A stretch of DNA of 64,000 nt from Plecoglossus altivelis (GCA_036571765.1 BROE01000002.1:4045184-4109183); one strand, 5' to 3'; positions 10,487 through 23,250 are shown, numbered from the stretch's first letter. The notes: generated from the sequence alone by a model not told the origin. Numbers and translations: made by a program.

Positions 10487-11101
10487 TCACACACACTCTC
10501 ACACACTCAAACACACACTCTCACACACACTCAAGCACACTCACAAACTCTCTCTCTCACACACAGTCACACACACACATACCTACAGACACACACACAC
10601 TCTGTTGTGTGTTGCAGGGATGCTCAGACGAGCTCCGCGTCTCGCCAGGCCAGGGCGGGGTCAGAGCCAATCAGAGACGAGATGTTTTCCTTCCAGGAGT
10701 CACAACCTCTGGAGAGACTGGCCAGCCAGACCCAGCATGCAGCCTCCACACTGCTCTGCCTCTATCCAGACCTCACACTGCTCTGCCTCTACCCAGACCT
10801 CCACACTGCTCTGTCTCTATCCAGACCTCCACATTGCTCTGCCTCTACCCAGACCTCACACTGCTCTGTCTCTATCCAGACCTCCACACTGCTCTGCCTC
10901 TACCCAGACCTCACACTGCTCTGTCTCTATCCAGACCTCCACACTGCTCTGTCTCTACCCAGACCTCACATTGCTCTGTCTCTATCCAGACCTCCACACT
11001 GCTCTGTCTCTACCCAGACCTCACATTGCTCTGCCTCTATCCAGACCTCCACACTGCTCTGTCTCTATCCAGACCTCCACACTGCTCTGTCTCTATCCAG
11101 A
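10336..11101 (+). repeat. Left copy of a duplicated block flanking an assembly gap
   Basis: Starts CATTTACATATGAGCAGTGG and runs through CA/CT microsatellites (10370-10605), a 130-bp unique stretch (10616-10744) and a 28-bp minisatellite (10745-11101, unit containing CACACTGCTCTGTCTCTATC and CAGACCTC). The same order recurs after the N run. The minisatellite period is not a multiple of three, so all three plus frames stay open. Confidence 0.88.
10745..11101. repeat. 28-bp minisatellite (left array)
   Basis: About 13 tandem copies of a 27-28 bp unit alternating CTCTGCCTCTACCCAGACCT and CTCTGTCTCTATCCAGACCT with an optional extra C. It stops at the assembly gap. Confidence 0.92.
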
Positions 11102-11255
11102 NNNNNNNNNNNNNNNNNNNNNNNNNNNNNNNNNNNNNNNNNNNNNNNNNNNNNNNNNNNNNNNNNNNNNNNNNNNNNNNNNNNNNNNNNNNNNNNNNNN
11201 NNNNNNNNNNNNNNNNNNNNNNNNNNNNNNNNNNNNNNNNNNNNNNNNNNNNNNN
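11102..11255. other. Assembly gap (154 N)
   Basis: Run of N bases. The sequence on the two sides is largely the same, so the gap may be collapsed, artificial or flanked by a false duplication. Confidence 0.99.
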
Positions 11256-11257
11256 AC

Positions 11258-11940
11258 CATTTACATATGAGCAGTGGGATGATGTGTAGCTGGCACACAC
11301 ACACACACACTCAGACCACAAGCACTCTCTCTCACACACTCACACACACACTCGTCATATTTCAGTCGTCTCTTCTCACTCTACAGCACACCATCATTCC
11401 TATCTCATCTCTTCTCTCTCTCTGCACACACACACACTCACACACACTCTCACACACTCAACACACACTCTCACACACACTCAAGCACACTCACAAACTC
11501 TCTCTCTCACACACAGTCACACACACACACACACACTCTGTTGTGTGTTGCAGGGATGCTCAGACGAGCTCAGCGTCTCGCCAGGCCAGGGCGGGGTCAG
11601 AGCCAATCAGAGACGAGATGTTTTCCTTCCAGGAGTCACAACCTCTGGAGAGACTGGCCAGCCAGACCCAGCATGCAGCCTCCACACTGCTCTGCCTCTA
11701 CCCAGACCTCACATTGCTCTGTCTCTATCCAGACCTCCACACTGCTCTGTCTCTATCCAGACCTCACATTGCTCTGTCTCTGTCCAGACCTCCACACTGC
11801 TCTGTCTCTATCCAGACCTCACATTGCTCTGTCTCTGTCCAGACCTCCACATTATTCTGTCTCTACCCAGACCTCCACACTGCTCTGTCTCTGTCCAGAC
11901 CTCCACATTGCTCTGTCTCTATCCAGAGCTCCACTCTGCA
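11258..11940 (+). repeat. Right copy of the duplicated block
   Basis: Restarts with the same CATTTACATATGAGCAGTGG, shows a degraded microsatellite section (11315-11420), then repeats the 130-bp unique stretch with a single noted change (CTCCGCG to CTCAGCG) and the 28-bp minisatellite (11685-11936). A local duplication by assembly or gap-filling is the simplest explanation. Confidence 0.88.
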
Positions 11941-12905
11941 ATTTCACGAAAATAAAAGTGTTCTGTGAACTGAGACATCTTTGTCTGGATGTGCCAACAT
12001 AATCTGGCAACTCCTTTGGGAGGGATGTTTTGAATATAACCTGGCAACCAGCCTACATATTCATGCCTTTCTTTGGCAAGAGTTTTGACAACAATCTTGA
12101 CAATGTCAAAGCATGTCCAAATATGACTCTGTTGAAAGGTCAGTTAAAATACATTTTACATGACCTTTTTAACACTTTTCTTCAAGAGCCAATGGATCAT
12201 CTAGCCATTATAATATCCCTTAGACAGACCATATTTTTTTATCCTGAGTCATAACTTTAAGTTGTGGAAAAACTTTATTGCAGTGACAAACTGTTTATAA
12301 TTGTGCAGAACTGCCAAAAAATTCTCTGAGGATTTGACATCCCAGAATTCAGACATAAATAGTTTTTTTCCCCCCAACCAATTAAGATTCATCTGGACAA
12401 CATCTCTTTTGATATCATCATTATTACCCTCTGAGAACCAAGGGAGATGTCTGGAGAAACTGTCCGGATCTCAAAACAGCCAGGCGTGGACCTCATTAGT
12501 GTGAATTCAGGGAACCATCTCCACTCAACAACAGTCATTTATCACCTCCCTCAGGTCACATGACACTCCTCTTCTGTCTCCTCTCCAGACAGCCTGAGAA
12601 GAAAAGGGAAAAAACGCTTTCTACTTTTTTTTAACCAGCTTCCACTGAAGTTCCTCGTACACCACTCCCAGATGGAACTCAGTTGTAAATCCTTCAATCA
12701 GGACGCTGAGTGACAGATCAAAGACCGGTGTAAAAACCTTCCCTCTTAGAAGGGGTAAAGTTATGGAGGTTGGCGGTTGGTGGAACGGCCGACTGGAACG
12801 GTCTTGTTAGGATGGCGAGGACGTGGAAGCGTTTTGTTGGTATTCGTTACAGATGTGAGGTGGAAGTAGGGTTTGCTATCAGGATGGTTTTACAAGCCAG
12901 GAACA
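11941..12905. other. AT-rich unique sequence, nothing recognised
   Basis: No supportable exon or RNA. Short open frames only. Confidence 0.5.
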
Positions 12906-13158
12906 CACCCACTCCTTCTCTCTCTCCCACTCCTTCTCTCTCTCCCCCTCCTCCCCCCCCTGTCTCCTTTTANGGAGGGAGGGAGGGTATTTCCAAGATT
13001 AGACCACACATGATTGAGACCTCTAGTATAGATCGAAGGACCTGGATTTAAGGGACCATTCCGCTGGCCTGCTTTCGAAAGCATGAGCCCTTCAACGTCT
13101 CAGATATGGATGAATGGCTCACAGGATCACACACACATACGCACACGCATGCGCACAC

Positions 13159-13189
<31 letters not shown>

Positions 13190-13736
13190 GACCTACTTAG
13201 CCACTGAGAGATGCCGACAGGCTGGTCAGAGCAAAGGGTCTCGCCGGTGTGTGGAGGTGTGTTTGAAGTGTGTGTGAGGTTTGGCCAGCCGGGGTCTAGT
13301 CCACCCCAGAGCAGTGACCTCCTCACACCACGGTCTCTGTCAGGCTGAATAGACGAGCAGATGGCCAGGAGGGCTCTTTAATGAGAACTCACAAAGACAA
13401 AACCACAAGCAGGGGGAAGAAAGGCTTAAGAACATGCCTGGGAGAATAGGTGTTTTAAGAGGTGATCGGCTTTCGGGTGTGTTTGTGTTTGTGTTTGTGT
13501 GTGTGAGAGAGAGAGTGAGAGAGAGCGATGGAGAGAGAGAGAGAGAGAGAGAGGAGGAAGAGAGAGGGGAGAAGGAGAGGGAGAGTGAGATAGAGAGACA
13601 GAGGGAAAGAGAGAGAGCAAGAAAGAGAGAGAGAGAGACAGAGAGAGACAGAGAGGGGGGAGAGAGAGGGAGAGAGAGTGAGAGAGAGAGAGAGAGAGAG
13701 AGCAAGAAAGAGAGAGACAGAGAGAGGGAGAGATTG
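12905..13736. repeat. Microsatellite cluster (CT/C-rich, CA, GA) with one N
   Basis: Pyrimidine run 12912-12971 ending at a single N (12973), a (CA)n with CG interruptions at 13127-13190, and a GA-rich tract at 13505-13732 with GAGACAGAGAG units. Unique sequence lies between the blocks. Confidence 0.85.
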
Positions 13737-14103
13737 CCCCTTAAGAATTTCTCACCTCAGAAAACATGCCAATAGTAGTCCCTTGGCACACCTCACAGGT
13801 CTGTGCATGTGTGTATAACTGAGTGTGTGTAGCCCTCATTAAGTTTCCACTGTAGTTATGATTTATGCCTGTGAGTCCCCCGAGTGCACATCCCGGCCCA
13901 ACATGGTGACGCACAACTGAAACGGTCCAAACCAGCGCTGACCTCAGCTTTGCCTGCCGGTGCACTGTTTCCATGACACCGTGACCTTGGCAACCATCAT
14001 GGAAGAAGCCTGGTGAAAAAAAAAAACTCATCTCTTTCGAGGTTTGGAGTTATTAATCGACTGGATGGTTTTATCCATGCGACTTACTGCCCGGAATCCT
14101 GTC
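13737..14103. other. Unique sequence, nothing recognised
   Basis: Mixed sequence with no supportable gene. Confidence 0.5.
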
Positions 14104-14605
14104 AGGGGGGGTTGTGGGGGTAGCTGGGTAGGTGAGGGGAGAGGGGAGAAGACGGGGGAGGGGAGGTTGGGGGGCACGACGGGAGGGAGTGGAGGGGGGT
14201 GCGGGCAGGGGCAAGGAGGAACGACACTGGTCTTGTTTTCCCGTTTTGGGACAAAGTCCAACCAGTCCCACGTGTGGGACTCGCCTGGCTGGGCGGGTCA
14301 GGCCCATCCTGGTGACAGCTAGAGGTCCACCACAGTAGAAAAGGGTGGACGGGGAAGGGGGAAGGGCGGAGGGAGGGATGGGAAGAGAGGGGAAGGGAAG
14401 ATAGGCAAGGAAAAGGGCAGGAGGGACGGGGAAGAGGGGAAGAGGGAACGGCCAGTAGGGGAGAGGAGAAGGGGAGAGAGACTGAGAAGGCAGAGGGCAG
14501 AGGAGGGGGGAGGAGAGGAGGAAGGGGAGGGGGGGAGAGACGGATGAGGTGGGAGGGAGAGGTGAGGGGATGGGGGAGAGGGAAGGAGTGGAGAAGAGAT
14601 GGCAG
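14104..14605. repeat. Purine-rich G/A tract
   Basis: Two blocks (14104-14225 and 14337-14600) of GGGGAGG/GGAAGGG sequence on the plus strand with dozens of G-runs of three or more, so G-quadruplex potential is high. Pro/Ser-rich minus-strand frames are composition products. Confidence 0.85.
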
Positions 14606-14910
14606 AAAAACATTGAGGTACCTCATGTCCTGATCTTTCTTGATTTGGCGTTTCTTCTAACCAGTCAAGTGAACTAACCGCAGACAGAATTCTCATACGC
14701 TGTGGAAAAACGTTGTTGGTCAACAGAAGCGAGACTGTAATCTAGGTGCACGTGGACAGAGTGGACTTCCTCTCTCTCAGACATGTTCCTCCTCTGGGGA
14801 GAGTTAGCTGAACCAGGAGTGAAGAGAAAGGGAGACAGATAATACAGTTTGCTTTGCTTTTGGCCTCAGATGCTAACAGCTCATTCAGGCCCGTCTCAGC
14901 ATCGCCCTGA
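14606..14910. other. Unique sequence, nothing recognised
   Basis: Ordinary sequence without recognised features. Confidence 0.5.
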
Positions 14911-15640
14911 GTGTGTGTGTGTGAAAAAATATGGGTGTGTTTTTTGTGTGTGTTCAGTGTGTGTTGTTAGTGTTGGTAGTGTGTGTTGTGTTTAGTGTGG
15001 GTGTGGTGTGTTAGTGTGTGTCGTGTGTGTGTTCGTGTGTGAGACTTAGTGGTTGTGTGTGCTGTGTGTGCTTATGTGGTTTGTGCTTTTAGTGTGTGTG
15101 TGTGTGTGTGTGTTAGTGGTGTGTTATGTGTTGTTAGTGTGTGTGTTTAGTGCCTGTGTGCTGTGTTAGTGTGTGTTGATGTTAGTGTTGGTTAGTGTGT
15201 GTGTGTGTTAGTCGTGATGTGAGTGTGTGCTGTGTGAAGTGTGTGTGTGGATGTGTGTGTTAGTGTGTGAGTGTGTGTGTGTGTGTGTGTGTGAGTGTGT
15301 GTGAGTGTGTGTGTGTGTGTGTGAGTGTGTGTGTGTGTGAGTGTGTGTGTGAGTGTGAGTGTGGTCTGTGTGTGAGTGTGTGTGTGTTAGGTGTGTGTGT
15401 TAGATGTGTGCGGTTTACTGTGAGTTGAGTGAGGAGCGTGTGTCTTTTGTTGTGTGTGTGTGTGTTAGTGTGTGTGTGTGAGAGTGTGTGTGTTAGTAAG
15501 TGTTTGTGTTTGGTGTGAGTTGTGTGAGAGCGTGTGTTTGTGTGAGTGTGTGTGTGTGAGTGTGTGTGTTAGTGTGCGTTTGTGTGAGTGTGTGAGAGCG
15601 TGTGTTTGTGTGAGTGTGTGCTTGTGTGCATCTACAGGCT
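14911..15640. repeat. Degenerate TG repeats with TTAG interruptions
   Basis: TG dinucleotides broken by TTAG, TGAG and CTG. The section 14930-15240 is very irregular, with apparent single-base slips, and 15260-15350 is more regular. The irregular part may be uncorrected read sequence. Confidence 0.88.
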
Positions 15641-16620
15641 GCTGCTGCTGCTTGTTGACATGAGTGTGGCTCCATGTGAAAACATTCAGCTCGGACTAAA
15701 GAGACTGTTTACAGATGGGTTAGTGAGAGGATGGGGGAGGAGGAGGAGGAGAAGGGAGGGACAGCAGAGAGAGGAAGAGAGAACGACAGAGAAAAGCAGC
15801 CAGGTAGAGAGAGAGTGTGTGTCTGATAGATTATCTGCATTATCAAGCACTTAGGCCACCGTGCAGTTTCACAGAGGTCAAAAGGTCACCGAGCTGAAAT
15901 GACCAAACAAAAAGAAAGAAGAAAAGCACACACACGCACGCACGCGCACACACACACACACGCACGCACACACACACACATGCGCACACACACTCACTCT
16001 CTTTCTCACTCTCTCACTCTCTCTCTCACACTCACACACACACTCACACTCTCTCACACACACACACACACTCACACACACACACACACACTCTCTCTCT
16101 CACACACACACACCACTTAGAGAGACTGAGTCTGAATAGGAGGAGGGTAAGATGTGTGGATTACATGGTCCAGAGAGAGAGGAGTGTGTTTGCGTTGCGT
16201 CAAACTATTTCTTTAAATGGTTGAAGCTGCTGATTTGGATCAGGGTGGTTGAATCTGTCACTTTTTGTTGACGCGTTGACAAGTGAGTGAAATCCTCGAC
16301 ATTTCAGAGGTTTTAAAGAGCTGTGACCCATTTCAATGATGATGAACTTTAACAAGAGGATATTTAACGGCCGATTTTGCAGGATGAAACCATTTGAAAG
16401 CTCACAAATATCTTGCTGCCCACTCATCTGACATAACCACGTTCGAGTTAAATGACACTTCGGAGCCACAGAAGGATTTTCCTGAAATTGTCTACTTCTA
16501 TAATAGTTCCTGAAAGCAATCACCTTTTGTTATGCTTGGATTCCTGTCTGGTTAGATAGATGCACTGTTAGAATGACATGCCCTCAAATACCCCACACAG
16601 ACACGCTTAAACATGCTCCA
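15641..16620. other. Intergenic sequence with a CA/CT cluster
   Basis: GA-rich patch at 15735-15820, CA runs with CG steps at 15925-16000, CA/CT compound at 16005-16113, then about 500 bp of unique sequence without a recognised gene. Confidence 0.7.
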
Positions 16621-17640
16621 TCTGGTTCAGATACACACCTACACGCACACACATCTACACACACACACACCAAACACGTCTACACCCCCCACACAAACAC
16701 ACACACTCACACCCACACACTCACACACACACGGTTGTTACAGCCATATCCTCCAAGCTCCGTTAACTCTGTGTTTCTTGTCCCACTGTGAAACCCCCGG
16801 ATCACTGGCCCTCGCCAGGGGAACCTGGGTCCCCTGCCAGCCAATGGGCAGCCTCACACGTTCCCAACCAGGAAGTCACTCACTCACTGGCTGAAGACCA
16901 CTTCTTCCTGTCTGTCACGGCCCACGTAGGTTAAGAAATATCGCCCGCGGACACAGACAGGCACACTTACACACACGCAGGCTTGTTTTGCAGGAGGTCG
17001 GCTGACTGCATCCATCCTCACAGGTCAGAAGGTAGACTGAATTATGGAGGGAAAGAGGAGAGGGAGAGAGAAGAGAGGAAGCGAGAGGGAAGGAGGGAGA
17101 AAGGAGAGAGGTAGAGAGAGTGAGATAGAGACAGAGAGAAAGATGGAGAGAGAGATAGAGACAGAGAGAAAGTTGAAGAGAGAGAGGGAGGGAGAAAGAG
17201 AATGAGATAAAGACAGAGAGAAAGACGAAGAGAGAGAGGGAGAGAGAGAAAGCAGGGAGAGAGGGAGAGGGGACGAGGGAATGACTGAATGAAGGAGCCC
17301 TGCTGTTTATTTATACTCATAGTTAACGAGCTTTGTGATTCATAAGCCACCGCTAACGGCCTTCATGGGGGCCAAGTGTTTATGTTCGTTAGGCCCCTCA
17401 CACACTCACACACACACACACACACACACACTCCTCTCTGTACCCAGGAGCTATTCCTCATTACGTACACGTGTACACCTAAACACACCACGGCAGACTA
17501 GTGAGATAAGACACTGATTAATGTGACAGACTGTTTGTGAGTGTGTGTGTGTGTGAGTGTGTGTGTGTGAGTGTGTGTGTGTGTGAGTGTGTGTGTGTGT
17601 GTGTGTGTGAGTGTGTGTTTGTGTGTCTGGGGGTCAGAAC
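16621..17640. repeat. Cluster of CA, GA and TG microsatellites
   Basis: CA-rich 16630-16734, GA-rich 17044-17275, (CA)n 17398-17432, (TG)n with GAG interruptions 17535-17629. Intervening DNA is unique with no recognised exon. Confidence 0.85.
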
Positions 17641-18260
17641 AGGGAGAATGGGGGGTGATGGAGAGTAAGCAAACCGAGAGAGAAAGTACGGATAAAATGA
17701 TAAACATGGAGAAAAAGAGAAGAGAGAGTGATAGAGTGACACAGGGTAAGAGAGAGGAGAGAGTGATAGAGGGACACAGGGTAAGAGAGAGGAGAGAATG
17801 ATAGGGTGACAAAGGGTAGGAGAAAGGGAGAGGGTGAGTAATGAGGTGATATGAAGTATAAGATGGACGGAGAGAGAAAGAGTAAGAATGTGCCAGCGTG
17901 CCTTCTAATGCATCACCATGCTGGAGAGGACAGGAGAGAGGGGGTGAAGCGTGGGGGAGGAGGAAGGAGAAAGCGATGGAGGGATGAGAGAGATACGAGA
18001 TTCCAGAACAGGCTGCCGACGTCTAAAACTGGGGATTTCCACAAAGATCTGGGATCTGTTAGGGGTCTGGCATAGTAGGTCATCACTTCCTGTCTGGCCC
18101 TGGATGAGGGAGAGTGTGTGTGTGTGGTGGGCGGGGGGGGGAGTTTTTTTTATGGATCAACCTGGGCTGTTTAGAACACACACAAGCAAGTACTTACATT
18201 ACCCACACGTGCACACACACACACACACACACTTACTTGCAACAGCAACACACACAGACA
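17641..18260. repeat. GA-rich tandem sequence and CA run
   Basis: Three-fold tandem repeat of about 36-40 bp at 17720-17830 (GAGAGAGTGATAGAG…GACACAGGGTAAGAG units), purine-rich sequence to 17990, then a (CA)n at 18207-18232. Confidence 0.75.
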
Positions 18261-19600
18261 CCTCATGGATATGAGGACATGGATATGAGGACTTCTCCTT
18301 CTCATAGGGAAGGTCAAGGATGTATTCAGTCCGTGTTGCCCCACAGCCATGTCTCTCCTCAGCAAGAGCAGATCAGCCTCTGTATCTGAGACGACACCAT
18401 CTACCCTTCCAGCAAAGACGAGCGAATTCATCATTTTAACAACAAGTTAAATCCCTTTAAGTGACTCTCCTGAAGAGATTCTTACCAACCAAGATCCACT
18501 TAATCTGTTTCATTTGGAAAAGTGTGGATTCCCAGCCGAAAGGACCGGCGACAGGCGGAAACGCAGAACAGGGAAAACGAAAACAAAAAAAAGATCGGAT
18601 TCGTTCTCAATCCTTTGATCTCCGCGTGTGTAAACACACCCTCCCCGTCTCTCAGCCCTGGAATGTTCTCTGTCCGTCCTGCAGTGTCAGCAGATTCCCC
18701 CTCTGATCTGCCCCAGACCCTCGGTTTATACCCCCCTACAGCCCTTAATACCCCTTTCACAACCACCCCAGACCCTTTTTACCACCCTCTGCACCAGGAA
18801 GCAGATCGCCCGTCCATCCGTGTCCTTGCCCCCCCCCCCATCATGAGGGTGTAAAACAACTCAATCCCCAGCCTCCTCTGGTTCACCTCTGACTCTGACT
18901 CGCAGGGAGACGGAAGCATCCGGAACATGCTTCTCTTCTCCTCGTTAAGACGAAGGTGTAATCGATGGCGAAGCCAAGATTCTATTCTCCTCTCTTCACA
19001 TTACTACATGCCACGCTCCATTACCCGGAGTGATCGAGCGACGAAAACGAGAGATGGAATGCGCGTGCGCGCGATCGGTAATATAAACAGTCGATTTCTC
19101 TCTTTCTCCTCTGTTTGTTTTAATCAGACAAGTGTTTCAGCACCGCAGAGTCCACATCTGCTCCCACGCAACCTCCCAGCCCGCTCGCGAACAGAAGGGA
19201 TCCACGATCGTTTATTTGAACAAACTTGTACACGCCAGAATCCTGAAGCCTGTAATCACCGTTAACAGAACCTGAGGAATCGGTTCGGTCGTACGGGGAG
19301 TCTGAGATGCCTCCGTTCAAGGTGAGCTGCAACACCTTTCGTCCGAGCGCAGACGACACGGCGATACTTTCCAACTCGACAACTCTACAACGCGCAAGAG
19401 AGAGAAATCTGTTTGTCCACAACGCAGAAATAAACCCCTTTTAGTTGACCAACAGGATTTGAAGCGGCCCTCGCTGTGGTGATGCTAAGAGGAGCCCAGG
19501 CAGAGGGAACAGAGAGTTAGTGTGGGCAGCTTGGAGCCCGTGTCAGGACCCAGGCTCCTCTACAGTCCAGGACTAAGAGGGATTAAGTCTTTGCTTGGCT
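18261..19600. other. Unique intergenic sequence
   Basis: Mixed-composition sequence, locally CpG-bearing around 19015-19080. I saw no open frame with family resemblance and no RNA gene. Confidence 0.5.
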
Positions 19601-20590
19601 GACCAACACCTACAACCCCCCCACACACAACCACACCACAAACCACACACAAAACACCATCACACCCCACATACTACAACCAAAACCTAACCCTAAACAC
19701 CTAAAAACTAACTCCTACTCCCGCAAAGAGGACAGACACACTCACTACAACAACACCATACATAACGCACAAGAGAAACTACACACACAACAGCCATACA
19801 ACACGGTCATAGAAACATACACACCTATTACTGGGCTTCCTACCTCAGTTGACCCAAAAAATACCAACAACACACCACACAAACACGGACAAAACGGGGA
19901 TGGGAAATGAACCTTCTGTGCGATCCTGCGTTATTGATCCTGATAGTTTGTCTTCTCTTTCCCGTTCATCTGTCGACCTCGTTCTTGGTCAAAACCTCTT
20001 CCTGCTGAGTCATACCCTTTCTCCTCTGTCCCCCCCCGTTTCTGCTCACGCCCTTCTCCCTCGTTCCTCCTCTGTCACCCTGTTCTGCATCTCCGCTTCC
20101 TGAGATTCAATGAGAGTCCAGTCCAGCTGCTAACACAGTCAAAAACTACCGGACGCAACGAATGGAGGAGTGGTTGTGTTGCTTGTTTGTGGTGTGGTGG
20201 TCTGTGTGCGGTGTGAGAATGAGTGGGACTAGACAGGCAGGACAAAGGGTCGAGAGCGTGAAAGAAAGCGAACCAGAGAGGACACGACCTAGCAGGGTGA
20301 GAGACCAGTGAGGACAAGCAAGCAGAGAAGACCGACAGAAGAGAGATAAGAGACGAGGGGAGGGAAAAGAGAGTGGGGCAGAGGAGATCGGAAAGAGAAG
20401 AAAGAGACAGAGAGGAAGGGAGGAAGGGAGAGAGAGGGATGAGAGAGAGAGAATGGAGAGTGAGAGGGAGACAGAAAAACAAAGAGGAAGAGAGGAAAAA
20501 AGGGTGTAAGAAAAAAGAGAAAGGGTTTGAGAGAGTGTGTGTATATGAAAGGGTGTTTGAGAGAGAGTGAGAGAAGGAACACACAGACAC
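19601..20590. repeat. Low-quality (noisy) sequence including a degraded copy of 20.6-21.1 kb
   Basis: 19605-19860 is irregular A/C-rich sequence. From about 19897 to 20560 the sequence follows the order of 20597-21130 (GGGAAATGAACCTTCTGTGC versus GAGAATGAACCCTTCTGTGC, then the CGAATGGAGGAGTG anchor, then GA-rich DNA), but with frequent insertions, deletions and substitutions. This resembles uncorrected long-read fill rather than an old duplication. Confidence 0.75.
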
Positions 20591-21140
20591 ACACTTGGCA
20601 TGGAGAATGAACCCTTCTGTGCGGAGTCCTGCTGTTATCTGATACCCCTGATTACTCCTCCTCTGTCACCCCTCGTTCCTCTGTCACCCCTCGTTCCTCT
20701 GTCACCCCTCGTTCCTGCCATCTTCGCTTCTGATATCTCAATGAAGAAGTCAGTCAGACTGCTACACACTCAAACACACTACAGGGAACCGAAACGAATG
20801 GAGGAGTGTGTGTGTGTCTGCCTGTGTGTGTGTGTCTGTGTGTCTGTATGCGTGTGCGAGAGAGAGTGGGATAGACAGGGCAAGACAGGGTGAGAGACAG
20901 TGAAAGAAAGAGACAGAGAGAGACAGAAAGAGGGTGAGAGACAGTGAGAGAAAGAGAGAGAGAGAGACAGAAAGAGACAGAAAGAGACAGAGGGAGAGGG
21001 AAAGAGACAGTGGGAGAAAGAGAGAGACAGAAAGAGACAGAAAGAGACAGAGAGAGAGGGAGAGAGAGGGAGAGAGAGGGAGAGAGAGAGAGATGGAGAG
21101 TGAGAGGGAGACAGGGCGAGAAATGAGGAGGTTGAGGGGA
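20591..21140. repeat. Cleaner copy: triplicated 20-mer plus GA tract
   Basis: Contains three perfect copies of CCTCTGTCACCCCTCGTT (20660-20713), a TG run (20806-20850) and a GAGAGACAG-based tract (20860-21120). It is the partner of the noisy copy just upstream. Confidence 0.8.
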
Positions 21141-22220
21141 AACAGTCAGCACCAGAGAAGAGAGAGAAAAAGAACCCGCTAGCGTATCAGGCTTCTGTTT
21201 GCCTGGCTTGTGGGGTTTTTCGAAGCGGAATGCAGCTGGCTTTGATGGAGCGAGGGACAAGAGGAGAGCGATAAGGGCAGGAGGAGGAGGAGGAGGAGAG
21301 GGAGATAGCATTACCACCGTGCTGACATGTTAAGCGTTTGGAATGAGGACGGGATGAAAGGGAGGGAGGTGTTAACGGAACAGGGGAAGAACACGAGAGT
21401 TAGGCTGGACTGAAGGAGGTGAAAGAGAGAGAAGGTCTGGAGGTGGCTCTCGCCCACACAAACACACACACATGATGACACACACACGTGATGACACACA
21501 CACGTGATGACACACACACATGCAAGCCTACACACACACAGGATGACACACGCACATGCAATCACACACCTCCACACACATAATTACACAGACTGTTGAA
21601 AACATGGGCACCACACGCACACACAGCAGACACACACAACACACACAGCACACACACCACTCACACACAAACAGGCAAACCTCCACTCCACCATCTCCAA
21701 CAAAGGACCTGAACCAGGAAGAGTCCTGCTCTGGGTGAAGCCTCGCTCCAGGAGGAAGGAGGACATGGCCTCTATAGAAACTGTACCATCATCCACCCTC
21801 CTCTTCTTCCTTTCCCTTTCCCTTTTTTTTTAACCATCTCTTTTCATCCCTCGCTTTCAGCTCAAACAAACCACAAAAAAACCCTCCAGACATCCCTTAC
21901 AGAACCCATCTCGTTCCAATGACTGAGCCACAATGTATGGAGAACCTGCCATTGAAGGTCGGGGAGAATGGAGCAGAGGAGATTGGATGGGTTTTCGGGT
22001 TTTTTTAAGGGTCTTTTCTCCCCCTCCTCCATACGTCTGTGCTCACCCTTTGAAGACAGACGTGTGAATGAGGATGGGATGAATGGGATTGTGTGCTTGG
22101 TTATCCTGAGGCCTTGGAGGACGCAACTCCAGACACATTCAAAGGTCGAAGTTCATCTGAGAGCGCATCCATTCACCTCAGGTCGACAAAAAATTATCTT
22201 GGTGACCAGTATTGTCTCGA
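21141..22220. other. Intergenic sequence with CA repeats
   Basis: Includes a CACACACGTGATGACA minisatellite (16-17 bp unit, 21465-21545) and CA-rich DNA to 21672. The remainder is unique and no gene is recognised. Confidence 0.65.
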
Positions 22221-22640
22221 GCTTCATCAGCAAGCTTTCTCCCTCTCCCCTCTCCCCTCTCCCCTCTCTCCTCTCCCCGCTCTCCTCTCCCCTCTCCCTC
22301 TCCCCTCTCCCCTCATCCCCTCTCTCCCTTCTCCTCGCCCTCTCCTCTCTCCTCTCCCCTCCCCTCTCTCCTCTCTCTCCCTCTCTCCCCGGCTCCTCTT
22401 CTCCTCTCTCCCTCTCCCTCTCTCTTTCCCTTTTCCCCCTTCCTCCCTCCCTCTGTCTTTCCCTCCTCCCTTCACTTCCCCACCTCTCTGACTCCCCCTG
22501 TCTCTACCTCTCTCACGCTTCTCCCTTTCTCTCTCTCTGTCTCCCTTTCTCTCTCTCTTCTCCCTATCATCTCCCTTCCCCCCTCTCTGACTCCTCCCTG
22601 GCTCTTCCCTCGCTCTCTCTCTCTCTTTTAGACTTCCTCA
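22221..22640. repeat. CTCCCCT polypyrimidine tract
   Basis: Nearly purine-free on the plus strand (CTCTCCCCTCTCCC units). Pro/Ser/Leu frames are repeat products. Confidence 0.9.
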
Positions 22641-22784
22641 GCCTCCCTCTGATCCTCCCTCTCTTCTTCACTTCTACTTTCACAGTTTCCCCCTGCTTCT
22701 CCCTTCCTCAGTTTCCCGTCCCGTATCCCTCGGTCTCGCTCAATTTCGCCTTCACCATCCCCCAAATACAGACAGGACAGACAG

Positions 22785-22790
22785 ACAGAC

Positions 22791-22821
<31 letters not shown>

Positions 22822-23250
22822 GACCCCCCCCTAATCAGCCAGGCTCATCTCAGAAAGGAAAGCTCTGATCTGTGTTCCATCGCTGACAGACCACGAGCCC
22901 TGTAATCACTCTGCTGGATGGTAAACCTGTCGTGAACGGCACACACACACACACACACAACACACACACGCACACAAAACGCACGCACGCACACACACAT
23001 GCACGCACGCACGCACACACACACACACACACATGCACGCACGCACACACACACACACGCACACTCACACACGCACGCACACACACACACACACACACAT
23101 GCACACATACACACACACGCACACTCACACACGCACGCACACACACATGCACGCACACACACACACACGCACACACACACACACGCACACACACACACGC
23201 ACAAGCACACAGTCATCCGAGCACACACATGCCTGTAGACACTGATACAC
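22785..23250. repeat. CA/CGCA repeats
   Basis: (CA)n at 22790-22817 and a long CA tract with regular GCACGCACGCAC and TGCACGCACG interruptions at 22938-23245. Confidence 0.92.

Noticed and set aside
10607..11968. 453-codon open frame spanning the N gap
   Set aside because: It runs through 154 N bases, a microsatellite and a 28-bp minisatellite open in all frames; not a gene.
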